Origin: Flavobacteriales bacterium
Lineage (GTDB): Bacteria > Bacteroidota > Bacteroidia > Flavobacteriales_F > PHOS-HE28
NCBI GenBank assembly: GCA_017987895.1
Contig: JAGNSU010000005.1
Location: forward strand, 34,341 to 98,340
Direction of reading: 5' to 3'
DNA length: 64,000 nt
Shown here piece by piece: positions 26,728 to 36,138 of the stretch (positions are counted from its first letter, which is position 1; every line of letters starts with the position of its first letter). The notes beneath the pieces are model-generated. The model made no database searches, was not told where the DNA came from, and saw nothing but the letters and a program-made list of their open reading frames with translations. Made by a program: the position numbers and the translations under genes.

Positions 26728-28137
26728 ATGCATACCCCACGGACCTTTCGTGAGGCTAAGGATCTTCTTACCTCGGCCAGTACCTCGGTCACCGCGTTGA
26801 CCGAAGGGGCCCTTGCACACGCGCGCAAGAAGCAGGATCTGAACGCCTTCCTGGAACTTTTCGATGAAAGCGCCCTGGCCCAAGGCGCCCGGGTGGATGC
26901 CCGCATGAAGGCCGGTGACGCGGGGCCGTTGGCCGGGCTGGTGCTGAGCATCAAGGACAATATCTGCTACAAGGACCATCGGGTAGGGGCTTCGAGCCGC
27001 ATCCTGGAAGGGTTCACGAGCCTCTACAGTTCCACCGTGGTGGAGCGGCTCCTGGCCGCCGATGCGGTGATCCTGGGCCGCACCAATTGCGATGAGTTCG
27101 CGATGGGCAGTAGCAATGAGAACAGCGCCTATGGCCCGGTGATGAATCCCTTGGACCCCTCGCGCGTGCCTGGCGGTTCCAGTGGTGGTGCCGCAGCGAG
27201 CGTGGCCGCCGGCATCGTGCATGCCGCATTGGGAAGTGATACCGGAGGGAGCATCCGCCAGCCCGCATCGTTCACCGGAACGGTGGGCTTCAAGCCGACC
27301 TACGGTCGTGTAAGCCGTTATGGGTTGATCGCGTTCGCCAGCAGCTTCGATCAGATCGGCCCCTTCGCCCACTCCGTGGATGATGCGACGGCCGTGTACA
27401 ACGCCATCGCGGGTCCGGACCGGCACGATAGCACTACGAGCCAGCGGCCAGCTCCGCCGATCGCGCTCGACCATCCTGGCAAGTTGCGGATCGCTTACTA
27501 CAAGGAGTGCGTGGAACGGCCTGGCGTGGCACCCGCCGTGCGCGAAGCCATGACCGCATTGGTGGACCGCCTGAAGAAGGAGGGGCATACGGTGGAACCG
27601 GCCGATCTGCCCATGCTCGACCACCAGGTGCCCACCTACTATATCATCGCCACGGCTGAGGCCAGCAGCAACTTGGCCCGCTTCGATGGCATCCACTACG
27701 GGCATCGCAGCGCCAGGGCCAAGGGGGTGGAAGAGACCTACCGTTTCAGCCGGAGCGAGGGTTTCGGCCCCGAGGTGCAACGCCGCGTTCTGCTCGGCAC
27801 ATTCGTATTGAGCGCCGGCTACTATGACGCCTACTATGGCCAGGCCCAACGGGTGCGGCGGCTTATCCGCGAGGCCACATTGCGCACGCTGAACGATCAC
27901 GACCTGATCCTGCTCCCCACGAGCCCAATGACGGCCTTTGAGCGCGGCGCGCTCAGCGAGGATCCGATCGCCATGTACCTTCAGGACATCTTCACAGTGC
28001 AGGCCAACCTGGCCGGTGTACCCGCCATTAGCGTACCGCTCGGTACAGATGCTGCAGGCCTGCCCTTCGGGGCCCAGCTTATGGCCGCACCCTTTGCCGA
28101 GGAGGTGCTACTGCGCGCGGCCAAGCATCTCTTCTGA
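26728..28137 (+). CDS. gatA: Glutamyl-tRNA(Gln)/aspartyl-tRNA(Asn) amidotransferase subunit A
   Basis: A 469-residue amidase-signature enzyme that supplies ammonia from glutamine for transamidation of misacylated tRNA. The Ser-cis-Ser-Lys triad is complete: K76 in SIKDNI, S151 in GGSSGG and S175 in DTGGSIRQPA, with the spacing of characterised GatA. The motif NENSAYGPV is intact. Length and C-terminus are normal. gatB and gatC are not in the window. It follows tatA closely. Confidence 0.95.
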   Translation: MHTPRTFREAKDLLTSASTSVTALTEGALAHARKKQDLNAFLELFDESALAQGARVDARMKAGDAGPLAGLVLSIKDNICYKDHRVGASSRILEGFTSLYSSTVVERLLAADAVILGRTNCDEFAMGSSNENSAYGPVMNPLDPSRVPGGSSGGAAASVAAGIVHAALGSDTGGSIRQPASFTGTVGFKPTYGRVSRYGLIAFASSFDQIGPFAHSVDDATAVYNAIAGPDRHDSTTSQRPAPPIALDHPGKLRIAYYKECVERPGVAPAVREAMTALVDRLKKEGHTVEPADLPMLDHQVPTYYIIATAEASSNLARFDGIHYGHRSARAKGVEETYRFSRSEGFGPEVQRRVLLGTFVLSAGYYDAYYGQAQRVRRLIREATLRTLNDHDLILLPTSPMTAFERGALSEDPIAMYLQDIFTVQANLAGVPAISVPLGTDAAGLPFGAQLMAAPFAEEVLLRAAKHLF

Positions 28138-28153
28138 CCGGGGTTCCAAGGAG

Positions 28154-28173
28154 TTATCCACAGCCTGTGGGAT
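28154..28173 (+). promoter_or_regulatory. Perfect DnaA box inside an inverted repeat
   Basis: TTATCCACA at 28154-28162 matches the DnaA consensus exactly. It is the left half of a near-palindrome, ATCCACA-GCC-TGTGGGAT (28156-28173), about 13 bases before the -7 element of the DUF177 gene. It may be a DnaA or other regulator site, or an attenuated terminator after gatA. Confidence 0.4.
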
Positions 28174-28186
28174 CCGTGCGATCCGC

Positions 28187-28194
28187 TACATTTG
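28187..28194 (+). promoter_or_regulatory. Bacteroidota-type -7 element of DUF177-rpmF-plsX-fabH
   Basis: TACATTTG matches TAnnTTTG exactly and lies 28 bases before the DUF177 ATG. The sequence TTTGCCG after it resembles the atpB element. Confidence 0.5.
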
Positions 28195-28222
28195 CCGTTC
28201 GTTTCCGCAAGGATCGCCTGCC

Positions 28223-28741
28223 ATGGACGCGCTCCAGGACCATACCATCCACTTCACCGGACTGAACGACGGCCTCCATGCCTTCCAGTTCGACCTGGAC
28301 AACGCCTTCTTCAAGGCTGCGGCCGATGAGGAATTGGAGGGTGGTAAGGCACAAGCGACGGTGCAGTTGGACAAGAACCCGAGCATGCTTGTGGCCGATA
28401 TCCGGATCACCGGTGCGGTGGACGTGCTGTGCGACCATTGCAATGCGCCGCTCGCCTACCCGGTCGATGGTCACCTGCGCGAGGTCTTCCATATGAACCG
28501 GCGGCAGAACTTCGAAGGGGATGACGAGGTGATCGGCTTGGATCCGGATGATCATGCCATTAATCTCAGCCATTCGTTCTACGAGTGCATCCGGCTGGCC
28601 TTGCCGATCCGCCGCGTACACCCTGCGGGCCAATGTGACCCGATCGTGGACGCCTTGCTGGCCCGCCAGCAACAACAAGATCCGAACACGGGGACCGACC
28701 CACGCTGGGCCGCCCTCAATGCTCTAAGAGCTCAACGCTGA
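28223..28741 (+). CDS. DUF177 (YceD-like) protein
   Basis: A 172-residue protein of the DUF177/YceD family, which in many bacteria precedes rpmF and affects 23S rRNA maturation (established for plant and bacterial members). It has the paired cysteines of the family (LCDHC and a later C in AGQCD). I start it at ATG 28223 because the promoter element is just upstream; the longer frame overlaps gatA. It is the first gene of the conserved set DUF177, rpmF, plsX, fabH, with 20 bases to rpmF. Confidence 0.86.
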   Translation: MDALQDHTIHFTGLNDGLHAFQFDLDNAFFKAAADEELEGGKAQATVQLDKNPSMLVADIRITGAVDVLCDHCNAPLAYPVDGHLREVFHMNRRQNFEGDDEVIGLDPDDHAINLSHSFYECIRLALPIRRVHPAGQCDPIVDALLARQQQQDPNTGTDPRWAALNALRAQR

Positions 28742-28761
28742 CCGCGTAAACCCGCAAGCCG

Positions 28762-28953
28762 ATGCCAAATCCGAAGCGCCGACACTCGAAAACCCGCACC
28801 ATGAAGCGCCGCACCCACCAGGGCGCCGGTTTGCCTACGGTGAGCAAGGACCCGAACACCGGGGAGATCCACCTGCGCCACCGTGCCTACAAAGTGGGCG
28901 AAGACCTCTACTACAAGGGGCGCGTGGTAGTTAGTGGCACTACAGCCGAGTAA
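28762..28953 (+). CDS. rpmF: 50S ribosomal protein L32
   Basis: A 63-residue basic protein (PNPKRRHSKTRTMKRRTHQG) with the conserved L32 start. It lacks the four cysteines of zinc-binding L32, so it is the zinc-free form. In many bacteria rpmF is followed by plsX and fabH, as here, linking ribosome and lipid synthesis transcription. Confidence 0.95.
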   Translation: MPNPKRRHSKTRTMKRRTHQGAGLPTVSKDPNTGEIHLRHRAYKVGEDLYYKGRVVVSGTTAE

Positions 28954-28992
28954 ACCCCGGTTCCTGACCACACACCGTCCTTGCCAGCCACG

Positions 28993-29931
28993 ATGAGGAT
29001 CGGACTGGACATCATGGGCAGCGACCATGGGCCGCAAGTGCCCGTGCAGGGTGCCGTTATGGCCGCTCGTGAACTTCCTGCCGGGGTCAGGCTCGTTCTT
29101 ATCGGTGATCCCGTGTCCATCGCGGCAGGCCTGGCCCAAGAGGATGCCGATCCCGCAGGTTTTGACATCGTTCCGAGCGTGGACGATATCACCATGCGCG
29201 ACAGCGCTACCAAAGCGCTCCAGACCAAGCCACAGAGCAGCATCAGCTTGGGCTTCGGCATGTTGAAGACAGGGCAACTCGATGCCTTTGCCAGCACCGG
29301 CAACACCGGCGCGATGCTGGTAGGCTCCGTGCTCAGTGTAAAAGCCATTCCAGGGGTGATCCGGCCTGCGCTCTGCTCGCTGGTGCCCAAGGAGAGCGGC
29401 CGTTATGGGATCCTGTTGGACGTAGGGGCCAACGTCGATTGCAAGCCCGATGTGCTACAGCAGTTCGGCTTGCTGGGTGCGCTGCTGGCCCAGCATGTGT
29501 ACCATATCGCCGATCCGAAGGTCGCCCTCCTGAACATCGGCGAGGAAGAAAAGAAAGGCAATGCCGTGACCCAGGCGGCATACGGCTTGATGAAGGAATG
29601 CGGCCAATACACCTTCGTCGGGAACATCGAAGGGCGCGACCTTTTCAATGACAAGGCCGATGTGGTCGTCTGCGATGGGTTTACAGGCAATGTGGTGCTC
29701 AAAGCCGTGGAAGCGTTCCACGAACTGTTGGAACAGCGCGGTGTGCATGAGCCCTTTTTCGATCGGTTCAACTACGAGAACTACGGCGGACTGCCTGTGC
29801 TCGGGATCAACGGTAACGTGATCATCGGCCATGGGATCAGCAATGCGCTCACCATCAAGAACATGGTCCTCTTCACCCATGAAGTGGTGGAGAGCAAGTT
29901 GAACGACCGGATCCGCGAAGCGTTGACATGA
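28993..29931 (+). CDS. plsX: Phosphate acyltransferase PlsX
   Basis: A 312-residue enzyme that makes acyl phosphate from acyl-ACP, the first step of phosphatidic acid synthesis in the PlsX/PlsY route. The N-terminal motif [13 protein letters not shown] and the later STGNTGAM and [17 protein letters not shown] are typical. I take ATG 28993 as the start (TTG 28981 is upstream in frame). Its end overlaps the fabH ATG by four bases. Confidence 0.94.
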   Translation: MRIGLDIMGSDHGPQVPVQGAVMAARELPAGVRLVLIGDPVSIAAGLAQEDADPAGFDIVPSVDDITMRDSATKALQTKPQSSISLGFGMLKTGQLDAFASTGNTGAMLVGSVLSVKAIPGVIRPALCSLVPKESGRYGILLDVGANVDCKPDVLQQFGLLGALLAQHVYHIADPKVALLNIGEEEKKGNAVTQAAYGLMKECGQYTFVGNIEGRDLFNDKADVVVCDGFTGNVVLKAVEAFHELLEQRGVHEPFFDRFNYENYGGLPVLGINGNVIIGHGISNALTIKNMVLFTHEVVESKLNDRIREALT

Positions 29932-30923
29932 GCACCCGCGTCACCGCCGCTATTACCGCCGTTCACGGCTATGTGCCGGAGGACGTGCTGAGCAACGAAC
30001 GCTTGGAGGGCATGGTGGAGACCAACGATGCCTGGATCACCGAGCGGACAGGGATCCGCGAGCGCCGCATCCTGGGCAAAGGCTTGGGCACCTCGGAGAT
30101 CGGGGTGCGCAGCGTGCGCGCGCTCTGCGAAAAACGGGGTATCGATCCTTCGGAGATCGATCTCTTGATCTGCGCCACGGTAACACCCGATCATCAGTTC
30201 CCGGCCACCGCGAACATCATCTGCGACCGCCTAGGCGCGAAGAACGCATGGGGCTTCGACCTGATGGCCGCATGCAGCGGCTTCCTTTACGGCCTCACCA
30301 CGGCGGCACAGTTCATTGAGACCGGCAAGCACAAGAAAGTAGTGGTGGTGGGCGCGGACAAGATGAGCAGCATCATCGACTATGAAGACCGCGCCACATG
30401 CATCATTTTCGGCGATGGTGGTGGTGCGGTGCTGCTGGAGCCGAACACCGAAGGGCTCGGCGTGTTGGACAGTTCCTTGCATTCCGACGGCTCGGGTTGC
30501 CAGTTCCTCCACCAAAAAGCGGGCGGCTCGGTGAAACCGGCCACGGTCCGAACGGTCGAGGCCCGCGAACACAACGTCTATCAGGAAGGTAAGTCGGTGT
30601 TCAAGTTCGCCGTGACCAACATGGCCGATGTGAGCGCCCAGGTCATGGAGCGCAACGGCCTCACGGCGGACACCGTCACCTGGCTGGTGCCCCACCAGGC
30701 CAATTTGCGGATCATCGACGCCACCGCCAAGCGCATGGGCTTGGACGAGAGCAAGGTGATGATCAATATCGGTAAGTACGGCAATACCACGGCAGGTACA
30801 ATACCCCTCTGTCTCTGGGAATGGGAGCCCCGTTTGAAGAAGGGTGACAACTTGATACTCAGCGCTTTCGGAGGTGGCTTCACCTGGGGGGCGGTGTACG
30901 TGAAGTGGGCCTACGGAGGCTGA
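29928..30923 (+). CDS. fabH: 3-oxoacyl-ACP synthase III
   Basis: A 331-residue thiolase-fold enzyme that condenses acetyl-CoA (or a branched starter) with malonyl-ACP to begin fatty-acid synthesis. The Cys-His-Asn triad is complete: C116 in AACSGF, H256 in VPHQANLRI and N286 in KYGNTTAGT. It overlaps plsX by ATGA, so the two are coupled. The starter unit cannot be told from these motifs. Confidence 0.95.
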   Translation: MSTRVTAAITAVHGYVPEDVLSNERLEGMVETNDAWITERTGIRERRILGKGLGTSEIGVRSVRALCEKRGIDPSEIDLLICATVTPDHQFPATANIICDRLGAKNAWGFDLMAACSGFLYGLTTAAQFIETGKHKKVVVVGADKMSSIIDYEDRATCIIFGDGGGAVLLEPNTEGLGVLDSSLHSDGSGCQFLHQKAGGSVKPATVRTVEAREHNVYQEGKSVFKFAVTNMADVSAQVMERNGLTADTVTWLVPHQANLRIIDATAKRMGLDESKVMINIGKYGNTTAGTIPLCLWEWEPRLKKGDNLILSAFGGGFTWGAVYVKWAYGG

Positions 30924-30937
30924 ACCCCGGGACTTTC

Positions 30938-30945
30938 TACATTGG
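30938..30945 (+). promoter_or_regulatory. Possible -7 element of accB
   Basis: TACATTGG is one base from TAnnTTTG and lies 57 bases before the accB ATG, within the 79-base gap after fabH. Confidence 0.35.
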
Positions 30946-31002
30946 CGGTCCTTTGCCTGAAAAGAGGCCCAAAGCCCGGACGGATCCGGGGCCATCAACC
31001 CA

Positions 31003-31494
31003 ATGAGCGAACCGATGAACCTAGCACAGATCCAGGAGTTGATCAAGTTCGTTGCCAAGAGCGGCGTGAGCGAGGTGGAGATCGAGCAGAAGGACTTCAA
31101 GATCACGATCAAGACCCCCGCAGGAAAGAAGGAAGTACAGGTCCTCGCGGCCCCTCCCCCGGTCTATGCACCAGCTCCCGCTGCTGCGCCAGCTCCGGCG
31201 CCCCAAGCAGCCACCGCGCCTGCTCCCGCAGCAGCACCTTCGGCCGACTCCAAGTACATCACCATCAAGGCGCCGATGATCGGCACCTTCTACCGCGCCG
31301 CCGGGCCGGACAAGCCCATCTTCGTGAACGTGGGCGATGAGGTGAAGCCCGGCAAGACCATCTGCATCATCGAAGCCATGAAGCTCTTCAACGAGATCGA
31401 GAGCGAGGTGGCGGGCAAGATCGTGAAGGTGCTGGTGGACGATGCCAAGCCCGTGGAGTACGACCAGCCCTTGTTCCTGGTCGATCCCGCGTAA
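31003..31494 (+). CDS. accB: Acetyl-CoA carboxylase biotin carboxyl carrier protein
   Basis: A 163-residue carrier of the carboxylase that makes malonyl-CoA. The N-terminal domain is followed by an Ala/Pro-rich flexible linker (about 50-82) and the biotinyl domain with the modified K127 in EAMKLF. The protein is complete. A 137-base gap separates it from accC; that gap holds no ORF and no clear promoter, so both genes may be in one transcript. Confidence 0.95.
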   Translation: MSEPMNLAQIQELIKFVAKSGVSEVEIEQKDFKITIKTPAGKKEVQVLAAPPPVYAPAPAAAPAPAPQAATAPAPAAAPSADSKYITIKAPMIGTFYRAAGPDKPIFVNVGDEVKPGKTICIIEAMKLFNEIESEVAGKIVKVLVDDAKPVEYDQPLFLVDPA

Positions 31495-31631
31495 TGCACC
31501 ACCGCAGCGTCGCAGCGAAGGCAACGATGGCGCAGCGCATGTGCATTCATCCCATGAACAGGCTTGAACTCAACAATAACGTTGCGAACCCGTTGCGTCC
31601 GTGGCGTCGTGGCGGTTAATCAGACTGAGCG

Positions 31632-32975
31632 ATGTTCAAGAAGATCCTCATAGCCAACCGCGGCGAGATCGCCCTGCGCGTCATCCGCACCTGTAGGGAG
31701 ATGGGCATCAAGACGGTGGCCGTCTATTCCACAGCGGACAAGGAGAGCCTGCATGTGCGCTTCGCCGATGAGGCGGTTTGCATCGGCCCGCCACCGAGCA
31801 AGGACAGCTACCTGAACATGGTGCGGATCATCGCCGCGGCGGAGATCACCAACGCCGATGCGATCCACCCCGGCTACGGCTTCCTGAGCGAGAACGCCAA
31901 GTTCAGCAAGCTCTGCCAACAGCACGGCATCAAGTTCATCGGTGCCACGCCCGAGCAGATCGAGGCCATGGGCGACAAGGCCACGGCCAAGGCCACGATG
32001 ATCGCGGCAGGGGTCCCTGTGGTTCCCGGTACGGAAGGATTGGTGACGGATATCGCATTGGCCAAGAAGGAGGCCAAACGCATCGGCTACCCTGTGATCC
32101 TGAAAGCCACCGCCGGTGGTGGTGGAAAAGGCATGCGCCTGGTGTGGAAAGAGGAGGAGTTCCAAGAGGCCTTCGAGAAGGCCAGCCAGGAAGCCGGTGC
32201 CGCGTTCGGCAACGCCGGGATGTACATGGAGAAATACATCCTTGAGCCGCGCCATATCGAGATCCAGATCGCGGGGGACCAGTACGGCACCTTCTGCCAT
32301 ATGAGCGAGCGCGATTGCTCCATCCAACGTCGCCACCAGAAGCTGGTGGAGGAAACGCCTTCGCCCTTTATGACCAAGGCGCTGCGCAAGAAGATGGGCG
32401 AGGCCGCGATCAAAGCGGCCGCGAGTGTGAACTATGAAGGCGTAGGCACCGTGGAGTTCCTGGTGGACAAGGACCGGCACTTCTACTTCATGGAGATGAA
32501 CACGCGGATCCAAGTGGAGCACACGATCACCGAAGAGGTGATCGACTACGACCTGATCCGGGAACAGATCAAGATCGCCGCAGGTGTACCGATCAGCGGG
32601 TTGAATTACGAGCCCACGCGCCACAGCATCCAGTGCCGCATCAACGCGGAGGATCCCTTCAACAACTTCCGGCCTAGCCCAGGTAAGATCACGAGCTACC
32701 ACAGTCCCGGTGGCCACGGGGTGCGCGTGGATACGCACGTCTATGCCGGCTACACCATTCCGCCGAACTACGACAGCATGATCGGCAAGTTGATCGTGAG
32801 CGCGCAAACGCGTGAGGAAGCGCTGATGAAGATGGAACGCGCGCTGAGCGAATACGTGATCGAAGGGATACCCACCACCATCCCCTTCCACCTGCAGCTC
32901 ATGCAGAACGAAAAGTTCCGCAAGGGCGAGTTCACCACGAAGTTCCTGGAGGACTTCGAGATCAAGCGGCCGTAG
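31632..32975 (+). CDS. accC: Acetyl-CoA carboxylase biotin carboxylase subunit
   Basis: A 447-residue ATP-grasp enzyme that carboxylates biotin on AccB using bicarbonate and ATP. Visible are the [20 protein letters not shown] start, the Gly-rich loop [11 protein letters not shown], and [10 protein letters not shown] near the active site. It is complete and of normal length. The gene ends seven bases from the converging reverse-strand cargo gene. Confidence 0.96.
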   Translation: MFKKILIANRGEIALRVIRTCREMGIKTVAVYSTADKESLHVRFADEAVCIGPPPSKDSYLNMVRIIAAAEITNADAIHPGYGFLSENAKFSKLCQQHGIKFIGATPEQIEAMGDKATAKATMIAAGVPVVPGTEGLVTDIALAKKEAKRIGYPVILKATAGGGGKGMRLVWKEEEFQEAFEKASQEAGAAFGNAGMYMEKYILEPRHIEIQIAGDQYGTFCHMSERDCSIQRRHQKLVEETPSPFMTKALRKKMGEAAIKAAASVNYEGVGTVEFLVDKDRHFYFMEMNTRIQVEHTITEEVIDYDLIREQIKIAAGVPISGLNYEPTRHSIQCRINAEDPFNNFRPSPGKITSYHSPGGHGVRVDTHVYAGYTIPPNYDSMIGKLIVSAQTREEALMKMERALSEYVIEGIPTTIPFHLQLMQNEKFRKGEFTTKFLEDFEIKRP

Positions 32976-32982
32976 GCGGCGA

Positions 32983-34542
32983 CTATTCGATCACTAATCG
33001 CTGACTGAAGGATCCCTGTTCGGATCGTTCCGTCAGGATGTACATCCCAGCAGGCTGATCGCGGAGGTCCAGAACCACACGTTGGCCCAGCATCGGTTCG
33101 CGAAGGATCTCGCGGCCCAACGCATCCCGCAGGGTGAGCACCGTTCCGGTCATTGGCCGTTGGCTGGTTATCGTCGCTGTTCCGTGGTTTGGGTTCGGCG
33201 CGATCGTGAAAGGGGCGATGTGCTCCGCCCCAAGGCTCGTGCTCATCCCTTCGAGTTTCACCACCCAATAGTCATAGAATCCTGGATTGTGATTGAACGA
33301 CACATCGCCGTCGTACGAGGCGGTCGCGCTGGTTAGGATAAATCCGTGGTCCGGGGTTTCCTGGATCCACGGCTCAAGGTCCGAGTTGCTCCCGCCCAGA
33401 GGTTTCTGCCATTGCAGGGCTCCAGAAACGTCGAGCTTCACGACCCACACATCTCTATGGCCATGGTGGCCTGATACATCACCATCAACCGAAAAGGTCC
33501 AGCCCGCCATGACGTATCCACCATCGTCCGTCTGCTCGATGGACGTGGCATGGTCGCTATCACTACCGCCCATCGCATGCTGCCATAGGATCGACCCCGA
33601 GGGATCGAGCTTGATGACCCAACAATCGTTCTCACCATGATTTCCCGTAACGTCGCCGTCGTTGGACATCGTCCCGCAGGCAACGATATATCCTCCATCA
33701 TCGGTTTGCTGTACCGGAACGGAATACTCTCCTTCATAGGCGCTTCCTCCCAACGATCTCTGCCATTGCAGGTTGCCTGTGCCATCCAACTTCACTACCC
33801 ACAGGTCCTGGTCCCCGTGGTTCCCTGTCACATCCCAATCGATCGAATGGGACGCCCCCCCGAGGATGTATCCTCCATCACTGGTCTGTTCTATGGATCT
33901 TCCTCGATCGATATGTGTTCCACCGAGCGCTTTCTGCCATTCGATGTTGCCGGCGCCATCCAGCTTCAAGACCCACACGTCCAAGTCACCATGGTTCCCC
34001 GAGACATCCCCATCACCAGAATTTGAATCACCTGCGACGATATAGCCCCCATCACTGGTCTGACGGATGGAATGGGCATTGTCCATACCCGTTCCCCCGA
34101 ACGTTCTTTGCCATTGCAAGGCTCCGCTGATGTCGGTCTTGACGATCCAGTAGTCATCGAAGCCTTGGTTCAGGGTGACATCGCCATCGCTTGATCCGGA
34201 GCCACCTGCCATAATGAACCCTCCATCATTCGTCTCTTGAACAGATAGCACGAAGTCGTTCAAGCTGCCACCCAAAGACTTTTGCCATTCGAGCGATCCA
34301 TTGGAAGCGATCTTCACAACCCAGCCGTCCTGCATTCCATGATTACCCGTCACGTCACCGTCCAGTGAATTAGAGCTGCCAGCGATGATATAACCGCCGT
34401 CCGCCGTCTGATCCAATTCATCAGCTCGGTCCGCGGCGATGCCCCCAGCGGTCATTTCCCATTCGATCGCCGGAGCGGTCTGCGGGAATATGGGTTCGAT
34501 CAAAAGTGTTCCGAACAGAAGAAGGAGAGAACGAGGTTCCAT
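32983..34542 (-). CDS. T9SS cargo with seven ~58-residue propeller repeats
   Basis: A 519-residue secreted protein with a signal peptide ending FPQ. Residues about 40-435 consist of seven repeats of 57-60 residues (motifs QTxDGGYIxAG, SxDGDVxGNHG, WVVKLD, GxLQWQ, LGGS), so a seven-bladed beta-propeller is likely. The last 75 residues are a T9SS type A sorting domain (IAPNPNHGTATI, QPAGMYIL). It closely resembles the repeat part of the 13855-16503 protein but lacks the SdrB-like and DUF7619 modules. Ligand unknown; secreted surface protein by inference. Confidence 0.86.
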   Translation of the reverse strand: MEPRSLLLLFGTLLIEPIFPQTAPAIEWEMTAGGIAADRADELDQTADGGYIIAGSSNSLDGDVTGNHGMQDGWVVKIASNGSLEWQKSLGGSLNDFVLSVQETNDGGFIMAGGSGSSDGDVTLNQGFDDYWIVKTDISGALQWQRTFGGTGMDNAHSIRQTSDGGYIVAGDSNSGDGDVSGNHGDLDVWVLKLDGAGNIEWQKALGGTHIDRGRSIEQTSDGGYILGGASHSIDWDVTGNHGDQDLWVVKLDGTGNLQWQRSLGGSAYEGEYSVPVQQTDDGGYIVACGTMSNDGDVTGNHGENDCWVIKLDPSGSILWQHAMGGSDSDHATSIEQTDDGGYVMAGWTFSVDGDVSGHHGHRDVWVVKLDVSGALQWQKPLGGSNSDLEPWIQETPDHGFILTSATASYDGDVSFNHNPGFYDYWVVKLEGMSTSLGAEHIAPFTIAPNPNHGTATITSQRPMTGTVLTLRDALGREILREPMLGQRVVLDLRDQPAGMYILTERSEQGSFSQRLVIE

Positions 34543-34632
34543 AATCGTCAGGTTAAGATGTTGATCTCGCGCCCTGCGACGCGCCCACTACGAAGCTAGG
34601 TGGAACGGCCTTGGTCGAAGGTCCCCAGTAGT

Positions 34633-34647
34633 AGGGAATTTATCCCT
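34633..34647 (-). terminator. Small hairpin at the end of the GT-C gene
   Basis: Read on the minus strand, AGGGA-TAAAT-TCCCT forms a five-base stem touching the stop codon of the gene that ends at 34647. No long T-run follows. The remaining gap 34543-34632 shows nothing else. Confidence 0.3.
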
Positions 34648-36119
34648 TATGGCCGTGGGGTGAAGTGATGCCCCTGAAGGGTTCCGTTACGTGCCTCGAA
34701 CAACACACCGCTCTGCTTTCCCAGTTCACCGATGACCGTCTTCGCTTCAATGCTATCAGCCACTGTGCGCATATTGCGCCGGGCGTAGAACTGGATCTGT
34801 GGATCGGCCTGGATGCCCTGGAGCAGGATCACATCATCGGGCTGGGCCTCAGCGGCGATCAACAGTCCCCGTTGTTGGGCGGTCGCGTAGGCTTCGCCGG
34901 TGGCGGTTCCATCGCCGGGGCGGTTCACCCAGGTGTACCAGGCCATCCCTAACAGGAGCGCCCCTCCGGTGGCAAGCCGGGACAAGCGTCCCCAGGCCAC
35001 TTCCGATCGAAAGAGGGTTATGGCGACCACAGCGCACAGAAAGAACCCAAGCTTGAGTACCGCGAACTCATGGATGCCATAGCGCACGAAGACCAGCAGG
35101 TGTAGCAATGCGGGCGCGAGCGTGAGCAGCACAAGATCCGGCGCCGCCGGCCATGAACGCTTTCTGTTCATGACGATCGCCACGATCCCCAAACCGATCA
35201 ATGGTCCCCAAGACCGCAGCAGGTTCAGGCCGAGTTCCCAAAGTCCTTGAAGAAGCGTCGCGCTCGCTTCTCCAGGAAGTGCACCTCGCTCCTGATACCG
35301 ATGGAAGAGATAGGCCAGCAGATCGCTCCAGCCGATGCGGCTCGCGTACAGACCGAGACATGTGAGGATCACGATCGCGGCAACCGCACATTGTGCGCTG
35401 CCCAGCCAGAGCCATCGCGGATCGGTTGTCTTCCGCCAGCGGCGGATGAGCACGATCAGCATGGTGAAGACCACGAACACGCCGATCCACTCCGTAGCAG
35501 CGAGCACTGCCGAAGCCAGCAGGAAGTGCGCAATCGCGAGAGGTCGCGGCGCGGCGCTCAATCGCCCAAATGCGAACAGTGCCCAAGCCCACGGAAGTTG
35601 CACGGCCATGTCGCTCATGTACACATTGCCATGGAACCATAGCGGTCCGGGCATCAGCAGGTAGAACGTGGCCGCCCAAGCGGCGATGTTCGCGTGCTGT
35701 GGTAAGTCGCCCAACATTCTTTTCAGAAAGCCGAAGAACAGCAATGCGGTGAGCCCGTGCAGCAGAACGTTGAAGATGCGGAGGGGCACTTCCGCCGGTT
35801 CTATTCCCAAGACCTTGAACACCGCATACGGCGCCCAATAGGCGAACGGCAAGTGGGAGACATAGTAGTAGATCCCGTCCTGCTCGGTAAGGTCGTAGTG
35901 CAATCCGATCACACCGCGATCACCAGGGTTCGGATAGGTGACCGCCGGGCAGCCCGCGTGCTTCACAAAACCATCCTCCTCCCAGACACTATGCACCACC
36001 AGGACCAAGGCCGTGCAGAACTCATGGTTCTTGCTGAGGGGGCGGCCCAGTTGCGGCAGCCGCACCAGCAAGCTTAGAAGGAAGGCGCCAAGGAGAATGG
36101 ACCAGGCAGAACGCGGCAC
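34647..36119 (-). CDS. GT-C (GT39/ArnT-like) multi-pass membrane protein
   Basis: A 490-residue protein with about ten to eleven hydrophobic helices, an N-terminal LLVRLPQLGRPLSKNHEF loop of the kind that holds the acidic catalytic residue of GT-C enzymes, and a soluble C-terminal part (about 410-490). It looks like a polyprenyl-phosphate-dependent glycosyltransferase or dolichyl-phosphate-mannose-type protein, acting on the outer face of the inner membrane. The donor and acceptor are unknown. It starts 19 bases downstream of the GldM-C-like gene on the same strand and may share its transcript. Confidence 0.7.
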   Translation of the reverse strand: MPRSAWSILLGAFLLSLLVRLPQLGRPLSKNHEFCTALVLVVHSVWEEDGFVKHAGCPAVTYPNPGDRGVIGLHYDLTEQDGIYYYVSHLPFAYWAPYAVFKVLGIEPAEVPLRIFNVLLHGLTALLFFGFLKRMLGDLPQHANIAAWAATFYLLMPGPLWFHGNVYMSDMAVQLPWAWALFAFGRLSAAPRPLAIAHFLLASAVLAATEWIGVFVVFTMLIVLIRRWRKTTDPRWLWLGSAQCAVAAIVILTCLGLYASRIGWSDLLAYLFHRYQERGALPGEASATLLQGLWELGLNLLRSWGPLIGLGIVAIVMNRKRSWPAAPDLVLLTLAPALLHLLVFVRYGIHEFAVLKLGFFLCAVVAITLFRSEVAWGRLSRLATGGALLLGMAWYTWVNRPGDGTATGEAYATAQQRGLLIAAEAQPDDVILLQGIQADPQIQFYARRNMRTVADSIEAKTVIGELGKQSGVLFEARNGTLQGHHFTPRP

Positions 36120-36138
36120 CCGCCGAAGCTAGCAGGTC

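Noticed and set aside
25822..27900. A 692-codon reverse-strand frame across M23, tatA and gatA
   Set aside because: It crosses three recognised forward genes and has no family resemblance.
31495..31631. Promoter or attenuator between accB and accC
   Set aside because: A TAACGTTG at 31577 is a poor -7 match with no -33 at the right distance; no stable hairpin is evident.
33200..34450. Regularly spaced DNA repeats suggesting a CRISPR-like array
   Set aside because: The period is about 174 bases and in frame; the units are translated propeller repeats, not palindromic repeats with unique spacers.
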